64,000 bases of DNA from Cyanobacteria bacterium SZAS-4 (GTDB lineage: Bacteria; Cyanobacteriota; Vampirovibrionia; Obscuribacterales; Obscuribacteraceae): positions 1-64,000 of the forward strand of contig JAFEAT010000005.1 of assembly GCA_018266255.1 (NCBI GenBank), read 5' to 3'. The notes beneath the pieces were generated by a model. The model was not told the origin of the DNA. It searched no databases and was given only the letters and a program-made list of their open reading frames with translations. Of this stretch, positions 8,143 through 18,254 are shown one piece after another. Within the stretch, counting starts at the first letter, position 1. Each line of letters begins with the position of its first letter. Both the position numbers and the translations under genes were made by a program.

Positions 8143-9345
8143 TCAATGTTCATTGTAAGCAGTGGGCGACAACTTCACCCTTAGAGCACGGGGATAATAC
8201 AAATCCGGACGGCTCAAATAATGCTTCATTTCGCCTGGGTTCGAGCAGTAGGTCACGACGACCTCATCTTTTTTGCTCGATAATTCCGGGTGAGCTTTTG
8301 CGCTGTAAACAGCAGTGCGACGACCGAAGACTTTCTCTTGATGCTCGGGACACTGATAGATTTTGACTGGATTCGTCCACGGACCTTCCGGTTTTTTTGA
8401 GAAGCGCATACAAATATCTGCAGACATTGGCGCCATATATGTTGCCACCAAATATGGTTCACCATTCAACTTGGTCACGGTCATCTCCGATGCACCATCT
8501 TCGATGATCACGCTCGATTCACCGATGTTTGACACCCACGTCTTTCCATTCCAAAACTCGAACTTAGACATGTCCATCGAGAGAAGGGCACGATTGGAAA
8601 TTCGCGCAACACCGGTAGGATGAACATTAGTACCTACTGCAAACTTCTGCAGGCTCATATAGAAGAAAGCATAGTCATCTTTTAGCAGAAGAGCCGTTCC
8701 CATCAGCGCAGTTTTCGCATGCTCAGGCAAAGCCGAAGTTTTCCACTGCCATTTCGTTGGCGGTGAACCCGCATTGGTGACCATCGAAAGGTCGTCGGAT
8801 TTCCATTCGAATCCAAAATCGCCTTCCTGTTTGAGTGGTTTTGGAACAATTACTTTGTTGACGATGAACAGCTTTTCGTCCAAGACAAATCCGTCGCCCG
8901 GCCAATAGTAAGACCTGGTCATGCTCTTCGGCGCCATGACCGCACACGGCGAACGGTGCAAGTCCCTCCAATAGAATTTCATTCCGCCAGTAGACAATTT
9001 TTGCACTGCGACTGTGTTGTTGATAAATTCAAAATTGCTTGCACTTTCGTGCTTCTGAGATTTAGATGCGGCTAGGGGTTTTTCAGCTCCTTCCTTTCTT
9101 ATGAAAGTGTCACCGAAAAGCCAGACCGACGTGTCTTCATCGAGAGGCACGCTACATGCACCATCCGCACCACTCCAGCGAGGATTTGTGTGAAAAGATT
9201 TTGTGAGCGCTACGTCTTGCGTGACAGATTTTACTGTAAACGGCTTCGGCAGATCGTCGGCCTGGGCTGGCACCAAATGTGGTGAGTTATTGAGCGCAGC
9301 AATGGACATCACTACACCTAGCAGAACTCGAATCCTATTCTTCAT
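8143..9345 (-). CDS. Secreted beta-propeller, glycoside-hydrolase-like protein (DUF4185/DUF5005 type)
   Basis: A 400-residue exported protein. Residues 1-~30 form a Sec signal peptide (MKNRIRVLLGVVMSIAAL... ending near AQA). The mature part has the motif RWSGADGACSVPLD followed by TSVWLFGDTFI, which is characteristic of the five-bladed propeller families DUF4185/DUF5005 that are distantly related to GH32/43/68 enzymes; the Asp of GADGA would sit at the first blade. Later blades show SPWT/GPWTNPVKIY and VVVTYCSNPGE patterns. ATG 9345 gives the cleanest signal peptide; a TTG two codons earlier is possible. It overlaps the genes on both sides, so the three are probably co-transcribed. Substrate unknown. 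Confidence 0.7.
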   Translation of the reverse strand: MKNRIRVLLGVVMSIAALNNSPHLVPAQADDLPKPFTVKSVTQDVALTKSFHTNPRWSGADGACSVPLDEDTSVWLFGDTFIRKEGAEKPLAASKSQKHESASNFEFINNTVAVQKLSTGGMKFYWRDLHRSPCAVMAPKSMTRSYYWPGDGFVLDEKLFIVNKVIVPKPLKQEGDFGFEWKSDDLSMVTNAGSPPTKWQWKTSALPEHAKTALMGTALLLKDDYAFFYMSLQKFAVGTNVHPTGVARISNRALLSMDMSKFEFWNGKTWVSNIGESSVIIEDGASEMTVTKLNGEPYLVATYMAPMSADICMRFSKKPEGPWTNPVKIYQCPEHQEKVFGRRTAVYSAKAHPELSSKKDEVVVTYCSNPGEMKHYLSRPDLYYPRALRVKLSPTAYNEH

Positions 9346-9952
9346 GGTCAAACAACAAACCGTAATGCCCGACTATGATTCTAACGTTGCCAGTGTCAGG
9401 ATCTCTGATAGGTAGTCCATCACGTCCCGCGCCCCAAACAATGTATGTCGTTGTTTGATTACTGATAGCGGTGATGGTGCCTGGCGCTGCAACCCATTCT
9501 TCGGGAGGCTGAGTTTTGTATTGCTGAATATCGTTGTTCGTCAAACTCAAGTCATTTGAGTGAATCTGAATTCTATCCATGCTGGCCGCGACCGGAGTAG
9601 GTTGCGGCGATTCAACCGGTGTATTTTCAGGGTTGGCGTAGTCGGACTCGGCGTCCAGACCCTGAGCCAATTGAAGCGAACCTGAGTCATAAGGAATATT
9701 CGGAACGAGTTGATTCAACTGCTGCTTTGCGAAGGTGACTTGATCCGGACCTTCAGGGAATCTGTGATTCCAGGTGCAATACTGCGCGAACCAATCCGAG
9801 ACCTTCGTCATCTGGTTGAACAAACGATTGTCTTCCTGGGCTCGGGCCATCTGTCGAGCCGACATCTGCGCGTCCGCATTCGACGGTTGCGCGACAAGCA
9901 CCGCAATCGACAAGAACACTGGGAGCGCAGAATGTAGCTTTGGCAAACGCAT
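9335..9952 (-). CDS. Secreted protein of unknown function
   Basis: A 205-residue protein starting with a signal peptide (MRLPKLHSALPVFLSIAVLVA, cleavage near ADA). The mature part begins with a polar helix (QMSARQMARAQEDNRLFNQM), has a Pro-rich linker near residue 110-130, and ends in a beta-rich block TTTYIVWGAGRDGLPIRDPD. That block recalls the end of type II pseudopilins (Y-x-V-W-S-x-G-x-D-G), but the N-terminal pilin helix is absent, so I do not assign it. First gene of a three-gene minus-strand operon with the secreted propeller and the IF-1-like protein; the next gene overlaps its last codons. Confidence 0.65.
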   Translation of the reverse strand: MRLPKLHSALPVFLSIAVLVAQPSNADAQMSARQMARAQEDNRLFNQMTKVSDWFAQYCTWNHRFPEGPDQVTFAKQQLNQLVPNIPYDSGSLQLAQGLDAESDYANPENTPVESPQPTPVAASMDRIQIHSNDLSLTNNDIQQYKTQPPEEWVAAPGTITAISNQTTTYIVWGAGRDGLPIRDPDTGNVRIIVGHYGLLFDHEE

Positions 9953-10034
9953 GAATCAATTTAAGCACATTCTTGTAAGGCCACATCTAAGACAGACTGA
10001 GACCTATGGAGTTATTAGCACTCGGTTGGACGCT

Positions 10035-10091
10035 GTGTTGAGCTGGCTTGGAAGCCGGCGGCCCCAGCCGGTCTAGAAACCGGCGCTCCGT
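10035..10091 (+). repeat. Dispersed GC-rich palindromic repeat, copy 2
   Basis: GAGCTGGCTTGGAAGCCGGC...GGTCTAGAAACCGGCGCTCCGT, same orientation and ends as the copies near 2800 and 21120. It lies between the promoter side of the secreted-protein operon and the groEL terminator. Confidence 0.75.
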
Positions 10092-10099
10092 CAATCCAT

Positions 10100-10130
10100 A
10101 AAAAAACGGAGGACCCGAAAGTCCCCCGTT
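10100..10130 (-). terminator. Rho-independent terminator of groES-groEL
   Basis: On the minus strand, arms AACGGGGGAC and GTCCTCCGTT with loop TTTCGG are followed at once by TTTTTT. It begins 26 bases after the groEL stop. Confidence 0.88.
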
Positions 10131-10156
10131 CTCAAGTTTCTTTATCGCGGTGCGAT

Positions 10157-11803
<1,647 letters not shown>

Positions 11804-11847
11804 TTAAGACGAAACAGCAACGCGATTGCGCTGCTGTAAGTGTAGAT

Positions 11848-12159
11848 TTAGCCGACGATGGCGAGAATGTCGCGTTCAGCGAGAATCAGATAATCGACGC
11901 CTTCAATTTTTACTTCGGTTCCGGAGTACTTAGCGAAAAGCACTTTGTCGCCTACTTTGACTTCCATAGGCTCACGGGTTCCTTTGTCGTTCAGTTTGCC
12001 AGGACCAGCAGCTAGAACTTCGCCTTGTTGTGGTTTTTCTTTGGCGGTGTCAGGAAGAACAATTCCGCCAGCAGTTTTTTCTTCAGCTTCGAGCTTCTTG
12101 ACCACGACACGGTCAGCCAATGGTTTCAACTGGAGTTTCATCGCAGATGCAGTAGCCAA
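11848..12159 (-). CDS. groES: Co-chaperonin GroES (10 kDa)
   Basis: A 103-residue co-chaperonin that caps the GroEL ring. It shows the [27 protein letters not shown] opening in pieces (mobile loop around [16 protein letters not shown]), [17 protein letters not shown] and [13 protein letters not shown] at the end. The start was set at a TTG (12159) because AGGAGG is 8 bases upstream, whereas the internal ATG at 12141 has no ribosome-binding site; the family's own conserved sequence starts near the ATG, so the first six residues are an extension. No CIRCE inverted repeat is visible upstream, so HrcA control is not indicated. Confidence 0.96.
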   Translation of the reverse strand: MATASAMKLQLKPLADRVVVKKLEAEEKTAGGIVLPDTAKEKPQQGEVLAAGPGKLNDKGTREPMEVKVGDKVLFAKYSGTEVKIEGVDYLILAERDILAIVG

Positions 12160-12361
12160 TGGTTCATCCTCCTACAGAATAAACAGAGAATTGGGACATA
12201 GAGGGGTGTCTCGGTCACCTGGTCGCCGTTCACACAGCAGCTCAGGGACGCACAGGACATCTCTCACAATTGAAAGTGTATATACGGAATCTTGGTGTCA
12301 GCCCGTTTTGCGCTTTTTCTTAATTATCTTGAGTAACCGCAAATCGCTTTGCAGCGAGATT

Positions 12362-14047
12362 CTAGGACGAACTGCGGTCGTCACCCTTTTTCTTCACCAA
12401 GCCCGGTGTCTTGGTCATCCACGAGGCATACTCAGGCGCGACAGTGAGACGGCTATTTAGCGTCGACTGTCTTTCGTTTATAACAGCGAGCTTGGCTTGT
12501 TTAGCCAGGTCTTGCCATGAAATCGGACCACTCATGGCCTGAGTTCCAGATTGTGCCTGCACGACCCGATCGCGTCCTTCATATTTCGCTATATCGAGTG
12601 CTTGCTCAGCCGCTCTCAGAAGACCTTCGGCGTCCTCGGCATTGCCCGGGTAGTTTGCTACACCAATGGATACCGTGACTGTGCCGACCCCAGGTGATGC
12701 CTCGGCGCGAATTTTCTGGCGCAGACGCTCAGCCACTTCAGCAGCGCTGTGTGGAGAAGTCTCAGGCAAGATAATGGCAAACTCTTCGCCGCCAAAACGG
12801 CATGGAATGTCAATATCGCGCAAGGCACTCTTCAGGAGTCGAGCGGAATATTTGATGGCTTCGTCGCCTTTATCCTGCCCGAGGTGCTCGTTGATCTGAC
12901 CGAGGTGGTCAAGGTCGATGAGCAAGAGCGACAACTCGTGCTTGTGTCGTCCGGAACGCTCGATTTCTTTGAGCAGGGAGTCTTCGAAGTGAAGGCGATT
13001 GTAGAGCCCTGTGTGGGCATCTTGGATGCTCTGCGAAGCAGCGGTTTCGTGCGTGAACGCAACGTTCAATGCAGTTGTCACCTGACTGGACAACGATTCC
13101 AGCAATTCGATTTGCTCGCGATGGAAAGCGCGGCTTTCAGTTGAGAACACTTCAATGACGCCCAGAGGCTGCCCATTGTGGATCATCGGCAGGGCTACGA
13201 CCGACGCGAACGGTGCGCCGCCTGTAGCTCGTGGCAATCCATAAGGTTCGCGGTTGCCGTCTCCGATGTATTCGGTGCGTCCAGAACGCATACAACTGCC
13301 CGCGATGGTCTCGCGCACACTCATGTCGAAATCTCTCAAACTAGAGCCTTCTAGACCCTTAAACGCAGCCAAAATGAAGATGCCGCTGCCCTGGTCGAAA
13401 AGCAAGATGGCGCAGTTTGGAGTGTTACCCAAAATGAGAGCCGTGTCTGCGGCAATCTGCAAGACTTCCGTCGCCTGCAGAACGCTAGAACTGAGAGCAC
13501 ATGAGGTTTTGTACAAGGTGCTCAATCTTTCCCGCTCGTATTCGCTGCGTCCGAAGAGAATCGAATTGGCGATGGTAAGGGCGGTTACGTCGGCGACTTC
13601 TTTGAGGAAGTCTGCATAGTTCAAATAAGCGACGTTGTTTACTTCCAACAAAACGGCGCCGACAAGAAGATTTGACGATATCAAAGGCAGGGCGATCTGA
13701 CCGCTACTCTGCTCACGCTTCATGATCATAGCGCTCACATCAGGAGCTGTCTGCGGATTGTTCGCGCTGACTGGGGTGCGCTTCTGCACGACGTACTTAA
13801 GCAAGCTTTCGGCAGAAAACGGTAATACTTTTATTTGGTCCAAAGTGGCATCAGAGTAGCCTTTCGCGGCCATCAACTTGAGTGCCAGACTCTCGTTATC
13901 AGATAGGAAGATCGCGACCTTGGCTCCGCCAGCCAAATCTGCGAATTGAAGAACAGCAGCATCCAAAACATCCTTCAGCCGCAAAGACGAAAGGAGCGCC
14001 TTTTGCATCATGATGTAGCGTGGCAAGAGGTTGCCATCATTTGTCAT
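12362..14047 (-). CDS. GAF-GAF-GGDEF diguanylate cyclase
   Basis: A 561-residue soluble signalling protein. Two GAF-type sensor domains (about residues 10-160 and 175-330) are followed by a GGDEF domain. The active-site motif is GGEEF (residues ~418-422, RFGGEEFAIILPE), with DLDHLGQINEHLGQDKGDEA as the substrate-binding helix region, so it should make cyclic di-GMP. RDID lies five residues before GGEEF and fits the RxxD inhibitory site, implying product feedback. A Ser/Lys-rich tail of about 60 residues follows. The start has a good Shine-Dalgarno (AAAGGAG). No transmembrane segment, so the signal is intracellular. Divergent from the HIT gene. Confidence 0.92.
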   Translation of the reverse strand: MTNDGNLLPRYIMMQKALLSSLRLKDVLDAAVLQFADLAGGAKVAIFLSDNESLALKLMAAKGYSDATLDQIKVLPFSAESLLKYVVQKRTPVSANNPQTAPDVSAMIMKREQSSGQIALPLISSNLLVGAVLLEVNNVAYLNYADFLKEVADVTALTIANSILFGRSEYERERLSTLYKTSCALSSSVLQATEVLQIAADTALILGNTPNCAILLFDQGSGIFILAAFKGLEGSSLRDFDMSVRETIAGSCMRSGRTEYIGDGNREPYGLPRATGGAPFASVVALPMIHNGQPLGVIEVFSTESRAFHREQIELLESLSSQVTTALNVAFTHETAASQSIQDAHTGLYNRLHFEDSLLKEIERSGRHKHELSLLLIDLDHLGQINEHLGQDKGDEAIKYSARLLKSALRDIDIPCRFGGEEFAIILPETSPHSAAEVAERLRQKIRAEASPGVGTVTVSIGVANYPGNAEDAEGLLRAAEQALDIAKYEGRDRVVQAQSGTQAMSGPISWQDLAKQAKLAVINERQSTLNSRLTVAPEYASWMTKTPGLVKKKGDDRSSS

Positions 14048-14114
14048 CGATTGTCTCCTTTAAAATCATCATCAATTTGGTTTGGATATCCGACAGAGGT
14101 ACTCTTCATACCAT

Positions 14115-14139
14115 AAACTTCTTAGGATAGAAGTTTTTT
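14115..14139 (+). promoter_or_regulatory. Inverted repeat with T run between divergent genes
   Basis: AAACTTCT (14115-14122), spacer TAGGAT, AGAAGTTT (14129-14136), then TTT. It lies 18 bases before the HIT start in the divergent promoter region; it could be an operator or a leader hairpin. Weak, AT-rich stem. Confidence 0.3.
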
Positions 14140-14156
14140 GCTCACAAAGGTGAAAT

Positions 14157-14519
14157 ATGGATCCATCAAAAACTGCGGCGCGCGATGCCAATTGCATTTT
14201 CTGCAAAATCATCGATCGTCAAATCCCATCAAACATTGTCACTGAAGATGAGACGTGCATCGCAATCCGAGATGTCAATCCACAAGGCCCTATACATATA
14301 CTGATTCTGCCCAAAAATCATGTTGCCAATATAACTGAAGTAAAAGATGCCCAACTTCTTGGAAGCCTTTTTATGAAGGTCGGCGAAATCGCGAAATCTG
14401 AGAAACTGGACCACGGATTTCGCACGGTGGTCAACACCGGCGAGCATGGCGGTCAAACCGTCGACCACCTGCACATCCATGTCATCGGCGGTCGACACCT
14501 GGAGTGGCCTCCGGGCTAA
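14157..14519 (+). CDS. HIT-family nucleotide hydrolase (HinT type)
   Basis: A 120-residue protein of the histidine-triad family, which hydrolyses nucleoside phosphoramidates and related AMP conjugates. It has the family opening DANCIFCKIIDRQIPSNIV, the NPQGPIHILILPKNH block, and the active-site triad DHLHIHVIGGRH (H-x-H-x-H). AGGTG lies 5 bases before the ATG. The final W-P-P-G is typical of HinT proteins. Single gene; downstream DNA to 14880 is non-coding. Confidence 0.95.
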   Translation: MDPSKTAARDANCIFCKIIDRQIPSNIVTEDETCIAIRDVNPQGPIHILILPKNHVANITEVKDAQLLGSLFMKVGEIAKSEKLDHGFRTVVNTGEHGGQTVDHLHIHVIGGRHLEWPPG

Positions 14520-14880
14520 ATTTTGACTGGAATTCGAGAAAAATTAGGAATGGAGCAAAGTTTTCAACTTGGCTCACAATTTCTGCACAGCCAAAAATCA
14601 CGCAATCTAGCTAACACTAGTAGTTTTGTGCACTCAAAGCATTGCGCTTGCGCCCTGTTGCGCATATGCCAATCAGGCGAAAACGAGTTTTGAACAGGTC
14701 TTTAACAATTTTTTTGTATTGTTTCAACCAAATCAATTCCGTTTCGATCCTCTTTGAATTGGGTAAGACAGTAGTACAGGAATCTGCCGGAACGATAAAT
14801 CATTTCCTGCGTCTTCCGAATTATGAATTCGTTGTATTACGAATTCTGGCACCGTCAAACGGTTCTAAGGGGATACTGCA
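14520..14880. other. Intergenic region without a recognised gene
   Basis: 361 bases. AT-rich in the middle (TTTAACAATTTTTTTGTATTG around 14701). The inverted repeat GAATTCG (14825-14831) / CGAATTC (14840-14846) lies 35 bases before the next start and could be an operator. No tRNA-like or coding sequence seen. Confidence 0.5.
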
Positions 14881-15084
14881 ATGGGTACTCAGCAAACAAC
14901 CGAACAAGTTCTCTGGATGGCGGATTGCTACAGCCTGGCAAAGCGCTTTCCAAATCCCCACAAATGGCTGTCTCTTCTCGAGCCAGTCGAGCCTGAAAAC
15001 GCCGCTGATATCAACCCGTTTCACTACTGGCTGTGGATGGAAATTTGGAAGGCAGCGCAGGAAGAACCAGTAGCCGCTAAATAG
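14881..15084 (+). CDS. Small hypothetical protein
   Basis: A 67-residue acidic protein rich in Trp (WMADCYSLAKRF; HYWLWMEIWKAAQEE). AGGGG lies 8 bases before the ATG and a hairpin follows the stop, which together suggest a real, independently transcribed gene. No signal peptide or known domain. Function unknown. Confidence 0.6.
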   Translation: MGTQQTTEQVLWMADCYSLAKRFPNPHKWLSLLEPVEPENAADINPFHYWLWMEIWKAAQEEPVAAK

Positions 15085-15127
15085 AGTTTAAAAGCACTGT
15101 AGACTAAGACACTACATTAGCTTTGAG

Positions 15128-15155
15128 CGAGCCCGCAGCATTGCGGGCTCGTTTG
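15128..15155 (+). terminator. Hairpin terminator between convergent genes
   Basis: Perfect 9-bp arms CGAGCCCGC (15128-15136) and GCGGGCTCG (15143-15151), loop AGCATT, followed by TTT. It sits 43 bases past the small gene and touches the end of the minus-strand nucleotidyltransferase, so it may serve both. Confidence 0.65.
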
Positions 15156-16217
15156 CTATCGGGCTACTGCCGTTTCAGATTGCGAATCGACCGTAGCCAC
15201 TTCGTTGTAGTTTGTGCCACCAGCCACGGTGCAATCGTATCCAATGACGCTATTTTTAATTTCAGCATTGGCGCCAATCTTGCTGCCTGACCAGACAACC
15301 GAATCTACGATGTGAACGCCAGATTCGACGACAACATCATCTCCAAGAACGACTGTGCCACCGAATGTAGCACCAGTATGAACTTTGCAGTTACGGCCCA
15401 ACATGAGCAATCCACTTAATTTAGCGCCTTCGTCGATGCGGCTGTTTTCACCAAGCCACACAGTTGCATCGCCGCGTTTTTCTTTTTTGCCGAGCAAATC
15501 GACTTTAACCTTGCCGCTGAGAGCATCAAAATTAGCTTCGCGCAATTTCTCGACGCAACCAACGTCAGACCAGTACCCCTCTATCTCGACGCCCAGCACA
15601 GGCAGCCTTTTCGCCACCAGCGTAGGAAATAATTGACGGCCAAATCCATAGTCACCGGTAGCTGGAATGTGATCGAAAACTTCCGGCTCAAGAACATAAA
15701 TGCCAGTTGAAATGAATTTCGACAACGCTTCTTCGTTGCTAGGCTTCTCCTGAAACCCGGTAATAAAGCCATTATCGTCCGTTACTACGACGCCGAACTG
15801 AGAGACATCGTCCACTTCTTTGATGCCGATGCTGACCAGCGCTTTCTTTTTTTTGTGTTCCTGAATTACCTTAGTCAAATCTGCGTCGGTAATCAAATCA
15901 CCCATGATGACAATGAAAGTGCCGTCTTGCAAAAACTCGCGACAGGCGCGAACTCCACCTGCATCACCGCTCAATTTTTCCTCAAAACGGAAATTGAGCT
16001 TGACGCCAAATTGCGATCCGTCGCCGAAATATTCCGTCAGTTTTTCAGGCATGTAGTGCAAATTTGCACAGATATCAGTGAAGCCGTGTTTCGCCAACAA
16101 CTTGAGCAAGTGTTCCATCACTGGAACGTTTGCTACAGGCACAATTGGCTTAGGCACCTGCGTTGTCAGCGGCTCAAGCCGAGAACCAACCCCTGCAGCC
16201 AGCACCATTGCCTTCAT
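15156..16217 (-). CDS. Sugar-phosphate nucleotidyltransferase (mannose-1-phosphate guanylyltransferase-like)
   Basis: A 353-residue enzyme joining NTP and a sugar 1-phosphate into an NDP-sugar for glycan synthesis. The N-terminal Rossmann-like domain has the pyrophosphorylase signature MVLAAGVGSRLEPLTTQVPKP (first 21 residues, G-x-G-x-R...PKP), the metal-binding GDLITDAD and the EKPS loop. From about residue 255 hexapeptide units (VWLGENSRIDEGAKL; VVLGDDVVVESGVHI; SVIGYDCTV) form a left-handed beta-helix. Nucleotide and sugar cannot be fixed by eye; GDP-mannose or glucose-type are likely. AAGGGA precedes the ATG by 7 bases. It could feed the GT-C enzymes elsewhere in the window. Confidence 0.88.
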   Translation of the reverse strand: MKAMVLAAGVGSRLEPLTTQVPKPIVPVANVPVMEHLLKLLAKHGFTDICANLHYMPEKLTEYFGDGSQFGVKLNFRFEEKLSGDAGGVRACREFLQDGTFIVIMGDLITDADLTKVIQEHKKKKALVSIGIKEVDDVSQFGVVVTDDNGFITGFQEKPSNEEALSKFISTGIYVLEPEVFDHIPATGDYGFGRQLFPTLVAKRLPVLGVEIEGYWSDVGCVEKLREANFDALSGKVKVDLLGKKEKRGDATVWLGENSRIDEGAKLSGLLMLGRNCKVHTGATFGGTVVLGDDVVVESGVHIVDSVVWSGSKIGANAEIKNSVIGYDCTVAGGTNYNEVATVDSQSETAVAR

Positions 16218-16385
16218 TCTAAAATCCCTTTTGTTGACGAGTTCAGCTCGACCTCAGAGGTGCCGAACTGCTGACTTCAGACCAGATTCTAGACAGTTTA
16301 ACCTTTCACTCGCCATTCTGTTTATAAAAAGGCGCTTCTATTGAGGAATCCAAAGCTCGGTCTATATTCTTGATTCTGGCTCGGG

Positions 16386-17519
16386 CTACTTTTCTTGGCT
16401 CGGCTCTTGTTTCGGGGTAGGCTCTTGTTTCTGGGTCGGCTCTTGTTTCTTGCTCAGCTCTTGTTTCTTGCTCAGCTCTTGTGTCTTGCTCAGCTCTTGT
16501 TTCTTGCTCAACCGCAGGTAATTTCGCAGAAAAGCGAGGTTGTCATCCGCATCTGTCGTGCCGATTTGAAAATGCGGCATACCGTCGTCGGCAGGCACGA
16601 TGACTAGGGCTGGAACCCTTTTAATGTCCAGGATTTTGAGCAAATTTTTTGCCTTTTCTAACTTAACAGCGTTGGTGGGGATAGGCACTTGAATCTCTGC
16701 CGGCAAAAAATTCTTATTGACGGTCGTTACCAGGTCTCGCCTGGAAAGATACTGAGAACGACTGACATAACTACTTTCATTCCAGCACAACAAAAGCAGC
16801 GGCTTGCCAGATTCGGGCCAACTAGCCATTTGATCGTCTAGGCTTTTCCACGAAATGATTCCGTAGTTCTTGCTCCTTTGCGGCATTATGGACTCGGTCA
16901 AAAACTTGATAGTTTCATCTTTGCCGCCGTAGCCTCTCGTGTCTTCGGTTTCAGTGGAACCGACTCGCACGACAACGAGTGTCGGAAATCCAGATACGTG
17001 ATACTTCTTCTGTAGCTTTTCGACTTCGAGGGAGTTGTTTCCGTCCTCGTGCTGCCTGTCCATCACTTGGACTGGAACAAAGTAATCATTGATAAATTTG
17101 GCACTCTTTTTATCTGAGAAAACTTCTTTTCGCAGTAAGTTACAAGGACCGCACCACTCTGCGGAGAAGTCATAGAGAATGGGCTTTTTCGATGTCTTTG
17201 CTTTCTCAATCGCGGCGTTAACATCGACCCACCGAATGAGATCACGCGGCGGGGGCGGAAGAAAATGTTCTACCGCAAGGCAGGCAACAAGCCAAATTAC
17301 GGAGATGCCTGCGCAAATTGATATGGCGAGAGGTAACGAACGAGTGGAGTTCACTCTGGCCTGCGTGGAACTTGTACCGGTAGCGGCGCTATTGACAGCA
17401 CTGTTGGCAGTACTGGTGTCGGTAGCGGCACTGCTGGCAGTACCGGTACCGATCTTTGAACCGTCGGCAATATTGGTGCCTGCATCGTTAGTATCGCTGT
17501 GGGAATCAGTGGGATCCAT
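16386..17519 (-). CDS. Membrane-anchored thioredoxin-fold protein with repeat tail
   Basis: A 377-residue protein. A Thr/Ser/Ala-rich polar stretch (residues 1-60) precedes one membrane helix (SLPLAISICAGISVIWLVAC, ~61-83). Then a thioredoxin domain with the redox site SAEWCGPCNLL and cis-Pro FPTLVVV, and a second thioredoxin-like fold that lacks a CxxC but keeps RVPALVIV. The last ~40 residues are a hexad repeat (SKKQEL / TPKQEP) encoded by six 18-bp units. It probably reduces or holds thiol proteins at the membrane outer face. Last gene of the argH-ABC operon, overlapping the permease by 14 bp; AAGGA is 8 bases before the ATG. Confidence 0.82.
   Translation of the reverse strand: MDPTDSHSDTNDAGTNIADGSKIGTGTASSAATDTSTANSAVNSAATGTSSTQARVNSTRSLPLAISICAGISVIWLVACLAVEHFLPPPPRDLIRWVDVNAAIEKAKTSKKPILYDFSAEWCGPCNLLRKEVFSDKKSAKFINDYFVPVQVMDRQHEDGNNSLEVEKLQKKYHVSGFPTLVVVRVGSTETEDTRGYGGKDETIKFLTESIMPQRSKNYGIISWKSLDDQMASWPESGKPLLLLCWNESSYVSRSQYLSRRDLVTTVNKNFLPAEIQVPIPTNAVKLEKAKNLLKILDIKRVPALVIVPADDGMPHFQIGTTDADDNLAFLRNYLRLSKKQELSKTQELSKKQELSKKQEPTQKQEPTPKQEPSQEK
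16402..16509 (-). repeat. 18-bp coding tandem repeat x6
   Basis: Units of plus-strand pattern AGCTCTTGTTTCTTGCTC at 16402, 16420, 16438, 16456, 16474 and 16492. They are in frame and encode the Lys/Gln/Glu-rich hexads at the C-terminus of the thioredoxin-fold protein. Confidence 0.92.
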
Positions 17520-18234
17520 AAGAAAGTTCCTTTTGATTCAAAACGATAACTGAACCGAGTAAAGACACGAAGACAACGGCAACGTAACGTCCTACATCTA
17601 TCGATAGGAGGCTTCGCGGTGCGGTTATTTCGGTGAGATCGAAGGAAGGAAAGGCGATTGAGAGTAACTGGGTTCCAATATCTTCCATGCCTGGAACATG
17701 CGCGCCATGCTGAAGCATCATCATGACGAAATAGACGGCAAATGTTAGCAACAAGATGCCGACATCAGCGGCGCCAGGCAGCAAACAAGACAACAACATC
17801 ATCACGGCTGTGCATCCGGCAGCACTAATAAAAGTCTGCGGTATCCAAAGCAGTTGAAAGTTTTGTAGTGCTTGTGCAGCGAATCCGTAAGAGAGCAAAA
17901 GATGGAAGGAAGTATCAGCTAAACCCATAGATAGAGCCAGTGTAGCCACAGCCATCCATTTGGATATCAGGTATTGATAGCGCTTGATCGGGCGAGAAAG
18001 AATGAGCGGCAAGACGCCGTCAGTAATGTCTTGACCTACAATGCCGGCGCCGATAACCATTACAAACGCTGGCACCATGTGGCTGGCAGTCTCTGCGGAG
18101 ATGTTCTGGTTCATGACTCGTTTCATCATGAACTCCATAAATAGTGGAAATGCAAGAAAACAGCCCAGCAAGAACACGCGCGCAGGGCGATTCCAGAACT
18201 GTTTGAGTGTCATGATGAAAATTGGTATGCTCAT
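17506..18234 (-). CDS. ABC-2-type transporter permease
   Basis: A 242-residue membrane protein with six hydrophobic segments and the ABC-2 permease layout (IFIMTLKQFWNRPARVFLLG start, GQDITDGVLPLILSRPIKRYQY in the cytoplasmic loop). The loop with I-x-x-x-R-P-I-x-R-x-x-Y is typical of ABC-2 transporters. It starts 20 bases after the ATPase stop and overlaps the thioredoxin-fold gene, so the complex and the thiol protein are likely made together. Cargo unknown. Confidence 0.85.
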   Translation of the reverse strand: MSIPIFIMTLKQFWNRPARVFLLGCFLAFPLFMEFMMKRVMNQNISAETASHMVPAFVMVIGAGIVGQDITDGVLPLILSRPIKRYQYLISKWMAVATLALSMGLADTSFHLLLSYGFAAQALQNFQLLWIPQTFISAAGCTAVMMLLSCLLPGAADVGILLLTFAVYFVMMMLQHGAHVPGMEDIGTQLLSIAFPSFDLTEITAPRSLLSIDVGRYVAVVFVSLLGSVIVLNQKELSYGSH

Positions 18235-18254
18235 TTCGCGCTACAATTTCCTTA

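Noticed and set aside
10015-10032. TTAGCACTC, half of a CIRCE (HrcA) operator, near groEL
   Set aside because: The second half GAGTGCTAA is absent and the site lies downstream of groEL, not at its promoter.
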